Source of the DNA: Reclinomonas americana ATCC 50394
Taxonomy: Eukaryota > Jakobida > Jakobea > Jakobida
NCBI GenBank assembly: GCA_048213135.1
Contig: PS015617.1
Coordinates: 4,473 to 34,382 of the forward strand
Direction of reading: 5' to 3'
DNA: 29,910 nt
How positions within the stretch are numbered: position 1 is the stretch's first letter; each line of letters begins with the position of its first letter. The translations under genes were made by a program, and so were the position numbers. Shown here piece by piece: positions 1-14,689 of this stretch. The notes beneath the pieces were generated by a model, which was not told the DNA's origin, did not search any database, and worked only from the letters and a program-made list of their open reading frames with translations.

Positions 1-3000
1 CGGTGGCGGCGGCTACGATATGGGACCGACAGTGTCGGCACCGATGATTGACACGGATCCGCCACCGCGACCATACATTGTGTTCCTCTTGCAAAAGGCC
101 ATGAGCAAGAAGAAGAAGAACAAGCTGTCGCAGATCGAGTCGAATGATATGCAGCAGTTCCGTGAGCGCATGTCGAGTGCCGAGTGGGCGCAGCTGCAGC
201 GTGAAGCCGACGGTATGAGAGGAGGAGTTTCCTCGTGGCATGTTTCTCTCCTCTGTCGTTCCCTCACCGCCGCCCTTGCTCGCAGACATGCGCCGCCGCT
301 ACAAGAATATGAAGCCGCACGAGCGTGAACGTGCAGAGGCGGATGAGGAGCGGCGTGCGCGCCTCGACAAGGTCTCGTACGAGTTGCGCATGTCGCACAA
401 GGCCTCGCAGAATCGCTACCTCAGCCACCGAGAGATGCTTCCGCCGGGCGGTGTGTCACTCACCGGCGGTCCCCCTGGGGCGACATACATGGATGGGGGC
501 TTGTCGGAGCCGGTGAGTGGGGGGAAAGGCGAAGTTTCGCTCGTGAGGATCACGATTCGCGTGTTGGCTCACCCTCTGTGCGTGTGTGCAGGCCTCGGAG
601 ATCAGTCACCGTGTCGGCGACATTGGCGAAGAGCGCACTCCGTTTTACGTGCCGCCCGAGTACGCCACAGTTGCGTATGTGCACATGTGAGAGAGGAAGA
701 GAGAGTCTCCTCCTGGTACTCACTCGTGTTCGCGCAGTTGATTCCTCCGGCCATCGCACAACCCACATCACCGTCGTATGTGAGTAATCATGGAGCCTCG
801 GTTCCGGGCGTCAGCAACTCGGTGGGCACCGTGTTCCACCCGTCACCCACACACGGCTCGGCCGACGTGGTCAGCCCGAGTAGCATGGGTGGGACCGGCT
901 CGGGCATGCTGCAAATTCCGCCTCCCGCCGGCACCGTGCCACAAGCGGGATCGGTGCGTTGTCATCATGGTTGTGATGACGATGGTGTTTGTGGCCATGC
1001 TCATCCGTAAGTGTCTCGCGCAGCACAACTCGCTGATGCAACGCGTGGCATCGCTGGCGCGCCGACCATCCGTCATTGGCCCGTCGCTCTCTCTGCGACA
1101 ACAGGTGGACGACCTCACTGCGCGACTCGAGACCAAGCAGCAGGAGCTGTTGGATGAGCGAGCGGAGAGCACTGAGACGATTCTCAAGTATCGCGAGGAG
1201 ATGTCGCGCTTGGAGGAGATTATCAGTCGCTACGCGGAAGAGACAAGACGGCTGGTGGAGGAGCACGACCAGCTAATTGCCAATGCGCAGCGGTCGGCCG
1301 AAGCCTGTGCGGAGATGGAACGGCAGATGCACGCTGGCGACTCGAATGCGCAGGTGCGCGCACTAGAGGCGCAGGTGCGAGAGCTGCAAGCGGAGAATCA
1401 GCGTTTGCGGACGGCGGAGACGGTTTGTCGTCTGTTGATTGCAGCACTGACGACCTCGGAAGCACTCACTCACTTTTCTCTCTCGTGTGTGTGTTTGCAA
1501 TAATGTGTAGGCGGTGGTCGATCGCAGTTGCGCCTGTTTACTGCATGTTAATAATGAGCGCTGTCTGTGTGACTAACAATCGGTGGCTGTTGTTGTGACG
1601 CAGGCGCCTCATCGGATGCCGAAAGCAACTTGGTGGTGGCTCGCCAGTTGAATGAGCATTTGGCGGCACAAGTGGATCATCTGCAGGCCGAGAAGCAGAA
1701 ACTCGAACGTGCGCTGCAGGAGCGCAACATGGACACGGAGAGGCAACTGGATCAGCGCACATCGCGGCTGCAAGTGGAGCTGGATAGCTTGGTGAGCGGA
1801 AGGGAGAGCGCGATATTCTCCATGTGAGGCCTATTCAACTCACGTGCTGGCGCAGAAATCCGAGTACGCCTCTTCATTGGCTCGCGAATCGCGACTGCAA
1901 GAGCAACTCAGTCGACTCGAGCTGTCACGTTCCTCATTACGACGGGCCGTGCAGCGTGTTGGTCACGTTGTCAAGGTGCGAAAGAGCACCCTTGCCTCTT
2001 CATCTTTCCTCACTGCTGTGTCACTCTTTTATTACGACCTGCGACTCACCGACATTGAATAACAGGGTCTCGCCCACGAGCACCGATCAGTGGAGAGCTA
2101 CGTGAAACAATACCTGGCCGACATGCAGTTCCAGATCGACGAGTTTGCGCTGCGGTTTGCGCGCTCGTGGGCCGACCAGAGTTGCGATCACTTGTCGACA
2201 AATGATTCCACTTGTCGCATCCCGCTTGACTGACAACCCGAAATGCAGTGCTGCAAGGCGAGGAGGCGGTGTCGCTTGTCCGGGAAAGCTCATCGCGTCT
2301 GGCCGTGACGCAGAAGCTGCCTCTTCGTGAATCACAAGCAGTGGTGGTGCGTGTGCTCCTTGGTTGTTTTGCCGTACCTCTTTCCTCGTCACCTCATTCG
2401 CCTCGCAGGAGCAATGTGTGCGTGTGTGCGTCCGACTGCGCCCTCTTCCTGTCGAGTCCAAGTCAGCGGTGCGTCTCATCTCTTTATTGCTCTTGCGTCA
2501 CGCTGTCACTCACTCGCTTGCGACAACAGGTTACAGTTGTCGACTCCAACACCCTCGAGATCCAGCGCGGCGGCGACAGGAGATCGTTTATTTTCGACCG
2601 TGTGTACGGACCGCAGGCCTACAATGGTGAGCTGTCAAGTGAAATCTTTCCGTGCCCGCGCAGCCCGTTGGATTCACTCACCTCCGTGGCGCAGAGGACA
2701 TTGAGGCGGAAATCGTACCGCTTGCCAAGCGTGTTCTCTCCGGCGAGCGCATGTGTGTGCTGGCGTACGGTGAAACCGGAGCAGGCAAGGGTCACTTGCT
2801 GGTGCGTCGAGTCTTGTGATCATAGCATGCGATCATTCTTCTTCTGTATTCTGACGTGTTGTTGCCGTGCTGTTCACAGGAGGGCGACAGCGAAGATGTG
2901 GGTTTGGTAGAACGACTGGCGCTGAGCGTATTCCGGGAAATGAGTTCCCTGCAACGTGACCATACGTTCCGCGTGAAGTTGTCGGCGTTTGAGGTGTACG

Positions 3001-4146
3001 ATGACCAGATTCGTGATCTGCTGGCACAGCAGCCGATTTCCGCCCCCGAGTGCACGTCGCTTGCAGGTGAGAAGTCAAGTGTTGAGAGGGAGGGAGAGGA
3101 GAGAAGAGAAGAGGGGAGAGGGAGAGAGTGCATGTCGCTTGCAGGTGTGGTATCGTGTGTGTGAGAAAGAGAGAGGGAAAGAGTGCGACCAGAGATATGC
3201 GCTGCATTGCTGACGACCGCTAATTCGCATGATTGACAGACGTGTTCCAAGCGGATGTCACTGGTGTGCCGCACTTCCAAGGTCTGCTGGAAGAAGCGTT
3301 GGCGCGTCGTCGCCAGCCTCTCGATGCCGGTCGCCTTGCCACGAGGTCACACAATCCACGAGCCCACGGGTACGCGCGTCTCTTGATTGATATCAGTGCC
3401 ACGGGTTGGCGTATTTACTAGCGCCACTGCACACAGCGTGTATCGTATCCTGGTGGATGTCACCAACACGGAGACACTGTCGCAGACGTTTGGTGTGCTG
3501 ACGCTGCTCGACTTGGCTGGTGCCGAAACCGGAATGCGCGGCACCACTGGCATCGACATGTCACGCGAAGTCACTCGTGTGCGCAAGTCGCTCGCCACCA
3601 TGCACGACGTGTTGCTGGCCATTGCACACAAGCAGACACACATTCCGCATCGGAATTCGTTCCTCACCAATGTGCTGCGAGAGGATCTCGGTGTGTGCAC
3701 TGCACTGCGCATCCTTTCTTTTGTGAAATCTCGGTGCTTGTTCTCACCGCCCTTTTCCCGCAGATCCGTCGTCGGCCCTTGTGCTCTTCCTGTGCTTGCA
3801 CCCTGCCGTCGACCACTACGGCGAGAGCCTGAAGTCGTTGCTGTACGGCTCCAAGGTACGAGCCGCTCGTCTGCACTCATACTTTGCCGAGACGAACATG
3901 CTGCAAGACGCGACGCTGAGCACGCTGGCCGCGGCGTCCGGCCTCGGCGCCGGCGCTCCGTCGACACCGGGCTCAACCGGCAGCAACGGTGCCTCTAGTG
4001 CGGCAGCCATGATCGCCGGCAGTGGCGGACCTGTCTCGCCGCAGTCCATGAGCAGTGGAGCCCTGTTGCGCAGCGCGGCGTCGGGCAGCGGCTCTGCGGC
4101 CTCTGCGTCGGTGCCTGTGGTGCCGGCCAGCCTCAGGCGGCCAGCC
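1..4146 (+). CDS. Kinesin-like protein, coiled coil plus C-terminal degenerate motor domain (partial at both ends)
   Basis: Model exons: <1-212, 286-512, 592-678, 738-953, 1024-1402, 1604-1791, 1856-1975, 2066-2180, 2249-2346, 2409-2468, 2530-2626, 2695-2801, 2880-3066, 3240-3369, 3437-3690, 3764->4146. Phases agree throughout; the junctions at 1402/1604 and 2180/2249 use weak donors and are the least certain. The N-terminal part (1-953) is basic, then Pro/Gly/Ser rich. Exons 1024-2346 encode long heptad-like Glu/Leu/Gln-rich coiled coil. The motor begins at 2409 (VRVCVRLRPLP), followed by FIFDRVYG, AYGETGAGKGHLL, DLAGAE (3510-3527), HIPHRNSFLT and ESLKSLLYGSKV. Motor after coil is the layout of minus-end-directed kinesin-14. 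The Walker A Thr is Gly and switch I SSRSH reads NPRAH, so ATPase activity is doubtful. A Ser/Gly/Ala-rich tail runs into the gap. The 5' end lies outside the window. Confidence 0.85.
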
Positions 4147-4699
4147 NNNNNNNNNNNNNNNNNNNNNNNNNNNNNNNNNNNNNNNNNNNNNNNNNNNNNN
4201 NNNNNNNNNNNNNNNNNNNNNNNNNNNNNNNNNNNNNNNNNNNNNNNNNNNNNNNNNNNNNNNNNNNNNNNNNNNNNNNNNNNNNNNNNNNNNNNNNNNN
4301 NNNNNNNNNNNNNNNNNNNNNNNNNNNNNNNNNNNNNNNNNNNNNNNNNNNNNNNNNNNNNNNNNNNNNNNNNNNNNNNNNNNNNNNNNNNNNNNNNNNN
4401 NNNNNNNNNNNNNNNNNNNNNNNNNNNNNNNNNNNNNNNNNNNNNNNNNNNNNNNNNNNNNNNNNNNNNNNNNNNNNNNNNNNNNNNNNNNNNNNNNNNN
4501 NNNNNNNNNNNNNNNNNNNNNNNNNNNNNNNNNNNNNNNNNNNNNNNNNNNNNNNNNNNNNNNNNNNNNNNNNNNNNNNNNNNNNNNNNNNNNNNNNNNN
4601 NNNNNNNNNNNNNNNNNNNNNNNNNNNNNNNNNNNNNNNNNNNNNNNNNNNNNNNNNNNNNNNNNNNNNNNNNNNNNNNNNNNNNNNNNNNNNNNNNNN
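4147..4699. other. Assembly gap (553 N)
   Basis: Run of N. The kinesin-like gene enters from the left on the + strand and the homeodomain gene from the right on the - strand, both still open. Both stop codons and both 3' UTRs should therefore lie inside it. The flanks are GC-rich and encode Ser/Ala/Gly/Pro-rich protein tails. Confidence 0.95.
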
Positions 4700-6390
4700 C
4701 CGGCTCGTAGCACGAGTCGGTCGGCGGCAACAACATCGAGACCAGGGGGCTGCCGAGCACCAGTGGTGACATGGCTGGGGCCGCCGACATGGCACCCGAC
4801 GGCATCGCGCCATACATTGACGACGACAGCGGCACCGGCGCTGGCATTGATTGCCGCGCCATTGTCGTAGTCGTCGTCACCGCGGTCGACGCGGACAAGG
4901 GCAGCAGCTTGGGCAGGCGTGGCGGAGGGGCGCGACGCTTGCGAGGTGGTGGGCACACATCCTCATCCTCCTCCTCGTCGTCGTCATCGTCCTCGGTCCA
5001 CAGGTCCTCGGCCGACGACGCGCGCACCATGTCCACGTCGCCCTCGTCCACAAACATCTCGCTGCCGCTGACGCTGACAATGTCGCACTCCTCCTCGCCG
5101 TCATCGCGGTAGTCGTCGTCGTGAGAGTGGCGACGCTTGGTGCCGGCGCCGGCCAGGATGGTGACGGCGGCCTTGCTCGACTGGCGGGCACGCGCCAGCG
5201 ACGAGTACCACATGGGCGGCGGCGCAATGTCCACACCCTTCTCGCGCATGCGGGCACGAGCCGATGTCCAGTACACCTTGACCTGCTTGGGCGTCACACC
5301 GAGGCGGTGAGCCACCTCAATCTTGTCGTTTTGATCGAGGTACGGCTGCGCTTCAAAGGCGGCCTGCAGCGCGGCCAGGGTCTCCGGCGGGAACCGGTCG
5401 GGACGAGTGGGCTTCTCCTCGTCACGAGTGGCCTCGCGGCGCGCCTTGGCGCGGCGCTGGTTGAACCAGTTGACAATGCGCTGCACTGGCACCTGGGCCG
5501 CGCGCGACAGGCGCTCCATGGCGGCGGCACTGTGTGTGCGCGAGAGAGATGCCATCAGCACAAATCACCAAAGAGGACCGGGGGAAAACATTGAAGACGC
5601 AACTCGGGATAGCGGTTGGCGGCAAAGGCACCCTCGAGGATGCTGCGCTGCGACTGCGACAGATGCTTCTGGCCAGTCTTCAGCACCTCGACGTCCTCGC
5701 CAATCTCGGCGTTCTGCTCGGCAATGCGGCGCATGCGCTCAATCTTGCGCTCAAACCACAGCGCAATGAGATCCGTCGTCAGGCCAGTGGCCTCGGCGAG
5801 TTGCACCAGGTGCTCGGCCGGTGGCGCCGTGACGCCAGCGGCCGGCAAGCGGCGACGCTTGTCGGTGAACTCATCGAGGGCGGCCGTCAACGTGACCAGC
5901 TGCTCCGGAGCCAGCACCGACGACTTGATCTTTTGGATCTTGCGCTTGATCTCGCCGCCGCCGACGCTGCAGCCAGCGCCCGCAGCCGCAGTCGCCAGCG
6001 AGCGCTTGGGCTTTGGGGCATGCACAATAGGCGGCAGCACAGGCGGAGGCGGCAGCAGCAACGACAGCGGAGCAGTCGACGGCTGCACAGAGGCCACGGC
6101 CGCAGCGGCCGCCGACGCACGAGTCTCCAAGTACGCCGGCACAGGCTCGCCGCGATCGCGATACTCCTGGCGCAGCTTGCGCCGGCGATGCTCGAACCAC
6201 TTCTTGACCTGATCGGCCGTCAGACCCGTCACACGCGACAGCCGGTCAAGCTCATCAGGCAGCACAAAGGCGCACACCTCAAACGAGGCTGCCAGCGCCG
6301 CAGTCTACACAAGCACAAGGCGGTTATTAAGACCAATGTCCATAAATAGCACCATGACCCAGAAATAGTCACCTGGTCGGGAGTCTTCAT
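4700..6390 (-). CDS. Protein with four divergent homeodomains and an acidic stretch (3' end missing in gap)
   Basis: Exons (descending): 6390-6373, 6304-5604, 5529-<4700. The ATG at 6390 is the first in frame after a TGA at 6495-6493, with no AG acceptor between them, so it is a credible start. Homeodomain 1 is about residues 1-52 (KTPDQ, then WFEHRRRK). HD2 is about 129-197 (WFERKIE) with a long loop between helices 1 and 2. HD3 is about 217-270 (WFNQRRAK), split by the 74-nt intron 5603-5530; splicing at that GTTGCGT donor gives the correct YP-to-helix-2 spacing. HD4 is about 281-338 (VKVYWTSARAR). Position 51, normally Asn, is His, Arg, Gln and Ser in order. An acidic run (near 4960-5030) and a KRR-type basic patch follow, then Thr/Ser/Met/Pro-rich sequence into the gap. 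Likely a nuclear DNA-binding or scaffold protein. Known multi-homeodomain families such as ZFHX and ZHX give the only parallel; I see no zinc fingers. Confidence 0.85.
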
Positions 6391-6495
6391 ACGTGAAGAA
6401 GATGGAGGTGAAGAGCGTAGGGTCGCCAATGAAGCGATGTTGAGTTGATGTGGTGGTGGTAAGATGTTGTTGTGGAGGTTGTTGTGGAGAGGTCA
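6391..6495 (-). promoter_or_regulatory. 5' leader of the homeodomain gene
   Basis: About 100 nt upstream of the ATG at 6390, read on the - strand, is rich in CAA, CCA and CTC, contains no AG dinucleotide, and has an in-frame stop at 6495-6493. This supports 6390 as the start rather than an internal exon edge. It resembles an unstructured leader; that is inference. Confidence 0.45.
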
Positions 6496-8270
6496 GTCAC
6501 AGGGGACATGTTGGTCGCATGAAGCGCCATGGTTGAATCGTTAAAAGTTGGAGANNNNNNNNNNNNNNNNNNNNNNNNNNNNNNNNNNNNNNNNNNNNNN
6601 NNNNNNNNNNNNNNNNNNNNNNNNNNNNNNNNNNNNNNNNNNNNNNNNNNNNNNNNNNNNNNNNNNNNNNNNNNNNNNNNNNNNNNNNNNNNNNNNNNNN
6701 NNNNNNNNNNNNNNNNNNNNNNNNNNNNNNNNNNNNNNNNNNNNNNNNNNNNNNNNNNNNNNNNNNNNNNNNNNNNNNNNNNNNNNNNNNNNNNNNNNNN
6801 NNNNNNNNNNNNNNNNNNNNNNNNNNNNNNNNNNNNNNNNNNNNNNNNNNNNNNNNNNNNNNNNNNNNNNNNNNNNNNNNNNNNNNNNNNNNNNNNNNNN
6901 NNNNNNNNNNNNNNNNNNNNNNNNNNNNNNNNNNNNNNNNNNNNNNNNNNNNNNNNNNNNNNNNNNNNNNNNNNNNNNNNNNNNNNNNNNNNNNNNNNNN
7001 NNNNNNNNNNNNNNNNNNNNNNNNNNNNNNNNNNNNNNNNNNNNNNNNNNNNNNNNNNNNNNNNNNNNNNNNNNNNNNNNNNNNNNNNNNNNNNNNNNNN
7101 NNNNNNNNNNNNNNNNNNNNNNNNNNNNNNNNNNNNNNNNNNNNNNNNNNNNNNNNNNNNNNNNNNNNNNNNNNNNNNNNNNNNNNNNNNNNNNNNNNNN
7201 NNNNNNNNNNNNNNNNNNNNNNNNNNNNNNNNNNNNNNNNGGAAAGAACTGGGGAGGGAGGGCAGCTGAAGAGAGCGCGGGCCAATATAGCTCGTCGTCT
7301 TTCTTGAGGGGGGTTTTCCGTCGCGAGAATCGCAGAAGGAGAAGAAGAAAGCGCACCACACACACACACAAAGGTGGGTTTGGTTTAGGCAGACATGATC
7401 ACGTAGATCGCACACACAAGGGACACTGGGGGATAACTGTGGCGCACATATCGGANNNNNNNNNNNNNNNNNNNNNNNNNNNNNNNNNNNNNNNNNNNNN
7501 NNNNNNNNNNNNNNNNNNNNNNNNNNNNNNNNNNNNNNNNNNNNNNNNNNNNNNNNNNNNNNNNNNNNNNNNNNNNNNNNNNNNNNNNNNNNNNNNNNNN
7601 NNNNNNNNNNNNNNNNNNNNNNNNNNNNNNNNNNNNNNNNNNNNNNNNNNNNNNNNNNNNNNNNNNNNNNNNNNNNNNNNNNNNNNNNNNNNNNNNNNNN
7701 NNNNNNNNNNNNNNNNNNNNNNNNNNNNNNNNNNNNNNNNNNNNNNNNNNNNNNNNNNNNNNNNNNNNNNNNNNNNNNNNNNNNNNNNNNNNNNNNNNNN
7801 NNNNNNGGGAGGGGGGTTAGCAGGGCGGGTGGGTGGGAGGTGTGCAGGGAATGTGGGGATCTTCGCGCTCACCGAGATCTGAAATGTAACTAAAAACCCC
7901 CCACCCACTTGTCCTGCATGTTCGGTTCCCGAAAACGGCGCGAAGACAAGCTTGTGCACTGGGAAAGGTGGATGCAACTGCTGCGACAACTGTAGTGTCT
8001 GCACACGCGTTTGGAATGCATCGCTTGTTGCAAACGCGCATGTATCTGATGATATTTGAACCAACGTCGACGTCGCCGATATCTCAACAACAAAACCCTC
8101 AGTTGACCGATGATCTTGACCTCCTGGATGTTCGGAGGAGGAGCAGGAGCAGGAGAAGAAGGAAAGAAGGAGAGGAGGAAAGAAGGGCCAGGGAAACCAC
8201 GAGGTTGTTGCTTGCTGCATTCCCATCGTCATCCCATAAACACCAGTCTACACTATGCACAATGCGCCTC
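6496..8270. other. Region between homeodomain gene and DHX35 with no confident gene
   Basis: Contains two gaps (6555-7240 and 7456-7806). The visible 7241-7455 is purine-rich with a short CA run and no recognisable coding motif. From 8232 down to 7807 on the - strand there is an open frame of about 142 residues, directly beyond the DHX35 stop, without a domain I recognise. On the + strand an overlapping frame (7968-8471) runs antisense into the DHX35 last exons and is probably a shadow. Expected contents are the DHX35 3' UTR and the homeodomain gene promoter. Confidence 0.5.
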
Positions 8271-12675
<4,405 letters not shown>

Positions 12676-12760
12676 GAGAAAAGGAGTAAGACCAATGCAA
12701 TAACGCGAGTCTGTCTCTCTCTTTAACAACTCTGTCTCTCTGTCTCTCACACGTTGGTGC
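12676..12760. promoter_or_regulatory. Short bidirectional promoter between DHX35 and the coiled-coil/UBX-like gene
   Basis: Only 85 bp separate the DHX35 ATG (12675, - strand) from the ATG at 12761 (+ strand), so both 5' leaders and any core promoter must overlap here or extend into coding DNA. It holds a CCAAT (12692-12696, within gaccaatgcaataacg) and a CT-rich stretch (12713-12748). No TATA box is evident. Confidence 0.55.
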
Positions 12761-13029
12761 ATGAGCAGTGGTGGCGATCGGCAACCACTCCTGCACACCA
12801 TTACCACACCAAACACCGCATCAGCAGCAGCTTCGTCTTACGGAAGTGCGCACATGCAGCGACCACCCTCATCTCCGCGCATTGCCGCGCTCGTCCTCGG
12901 TCGCCTTGGAGAAGCAGGAGGAGGAGGAGGAGGAGGAGGAAGAAGAGAGCAGGAGGCAGTACCACCACTGCGTGAGGAAGGCACTGTGGCGTCATCAGCT
13001 GCAGCTGACACTGGTGACTCACAAAGACA

Positions 13030-13108
<79 letters not shown>

Positions 13109-13168
13109 NNNNNNNNNNNNNNNNNNNNNNNNNNNNNNNNNNNNNNNNNNNNNNNNNNNGACGACGAC

Positions 13169-13239
<71 letters not shown>

Positions 13240-14597
13240 CTCTCTCCATCTCTCATGATCTCCGATGCGTCTGACATTGCTTTTTTTGTCTCAGTGACAG
13301 ATGCGGGTGTGAAGGGCACGCCGACTGGAGGCGAGGATGCTCTCGTGCACCTCGAGTCGATTGATCCGGAGGTGGAGAGGGAGATTGATTCACGGCCAGA
13401 GTTGCAGGTGCAGGAGCCGATTCCGCCGACGCACAGTCACGTGTATCGAGGTGCATCTCTCCTGTCTGCTGTCTGCTGCCTGTGCTCTGTGTCTCACTTG
13501 TTTGTTTGTGGTGCTGTAAGACGCGTTCTGCTGTGGTGGATTGTGCGTCGTGTCGTGTCGTGTTGTTTTTTCCCTTCCATGCTCGTGCGCTCACCTGCGC
13601 GTCGCAGTTGTGAGAAGGAGTGCTCCTGCGGGTGCGTGCGGACGTTTGTGTTGACCATCATTCTCTTTCCGTGCTGTTGTATACCAATCTGTGTGCAAGC
13701 GAAATCGTTGCGCGCTGCTCCGCTCGCCCCTCCTCGCCCTCATCCCCTCTGTATTCACGCTTCCCTCCGTGCACAGACGACGCGAAGCGCTGCGAGACGA
13801 GGCCGAGAGGGAGAGGATAAGCGACGAACTATACCGCGAGCAGCTCATGCGCCTGCCGGTGGAGAACCGAGAAAAGGAGCGTGAGCGTGAGCGGCTGAAG
13901 GAGGTGGCGAGGGTACGCAAGAGGGCACTGTCGTCGTCGCCAGGCTCGCCCGTTTTTGAGGTTTGGTTGGGGCGAGTGGGCTTCGTGCTTTGTTTTCCTC
14001 CCCCCAGAGTCATGACGCGCGCTGTTCGGAAAAAACTAGGATAAGCGTGTGGCGACGGTGCCGATGGGAGTGACCACGCCGAGTACCATGGCGAATCCGG
14101 ATGCGTTTGTGTTGCGCGCACCATCGGCTGGCCAGGCGGAGCTGGCCATGAGAACAGGGGCGGTGCGTGTTCGAAAACCAGGAGTGATGCGTCCACCTCC
14201 TCTCTCATGCTCTTTCTTCCCGCCGCAGGTTCCAGAGGAAGAGTGGGTGGAGGAATCGTTGGCGCCACCCAAGGCGATCATCGAGTTCCAGCTGCGCGGG
14301 CGGAACGTAAACTTCACCGTGCCCTCGAAGGAGTGCGTCGTGGTCGACTGTGTGTCGGTGAGTCCCGCACCAGGGGAGGCCACAGCCTTCTTTTCACTCA
14401 CTCACTCACTCCCCCCACCGCAGGACCTCTACGAGCACGTCCAGCTGACGCTCATCGCGCATGAGCGGTTCAACTTTGAAATGTTCTACCGGCGCGCCGA
14501 CGGCCACCTCGAGTCGCTCTTTGATCACCGGCAGGCCACCGTTGTCGGTTTCCTCGGTCAGGGAGTGCAGACCGTGTTTGTGGAGATTGCAGACTGA
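12761..14597 (+). CDS. Coiled-coil protein with putative UBX/ubiquitin-like C-terminal domain
   Basis: Exons 12761-13013, 13295-13442, 13777-13912, 14040-14162, 14229-14357, 14424-14597 give 320 residues, with phases matching at every junction. Residues 1-84 are Ser/Ala/Pro rich with a glycine run. Residues about 135-180 form a highly charged helix (LRDEAERERISDELYREQ). The C-terminus (about 230-320) reads as alternating strands and a helix: AIIEFQLRGRNVNFTVPS, DLYEHVQLTLI, FNFEMFYRR, QATVVGFLGQGVQTVFVEI. A charged helix followed by such a domain resembles UBXN/FAF proteins, which recruit p97/Cdc48; FYRR would occupy the place of the FPR motif. This is a fold-level impression, not a firm family call. 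Intron 1 (13014-13294) contains a 51-N gap flanked by CA and GA repeats. It diverges from DHX35, and its stop is 92 nt before the next start. Confidence 0.7.
13026..13235 (+). repeat. Compound (AC)n(AG)n...(GAC)n(AC)n microsatellite with gap
   Basis: (AC)n at about 13026-13067 changes to (AG)n up to 13107. After N 13109-13159 it resumes as four GAC units and (AC)n to about 13235. It fills most of intron 1 of the coiled-coil gene. The gap is probably an assembly break at the repeat. Confidence 0.9.
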
Positions 14598-14689
14598 CGA
14601 GGGGGAGAGCAGAAAAAAGGCGGGCGGAGGAGAGACAATGAAGAAACATGTGTGCTTGAATATTCATTTTGCATCTCTCTCTCTCTCTT

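Noticed and set aside
3816-5561. Very long - strand open frame running from the homeodomain exon across the gap into the kinesin last exon
   Set aside because: It is open only because N is read as X. The kinesin exon on the + strand in 3816-4146 has clear motor motifs, so the antisense part is a shadow.
4851-5594. + strand open frame opposite the homeodomain exon
   Set aside because: The - strand reading gives homeodomain signatures and proper splice sites; the + strand reading has none and reflects GC-rich codon bias.
13451-13776. Extra 24-nt exon (about 13608-13631) in the coiled-coil/UBX-like gene
   Set aside because: A phase-consistent splice using the donor GTATCG at 13443 joins exon 2 directly to 13777, so no extra exon is needed.
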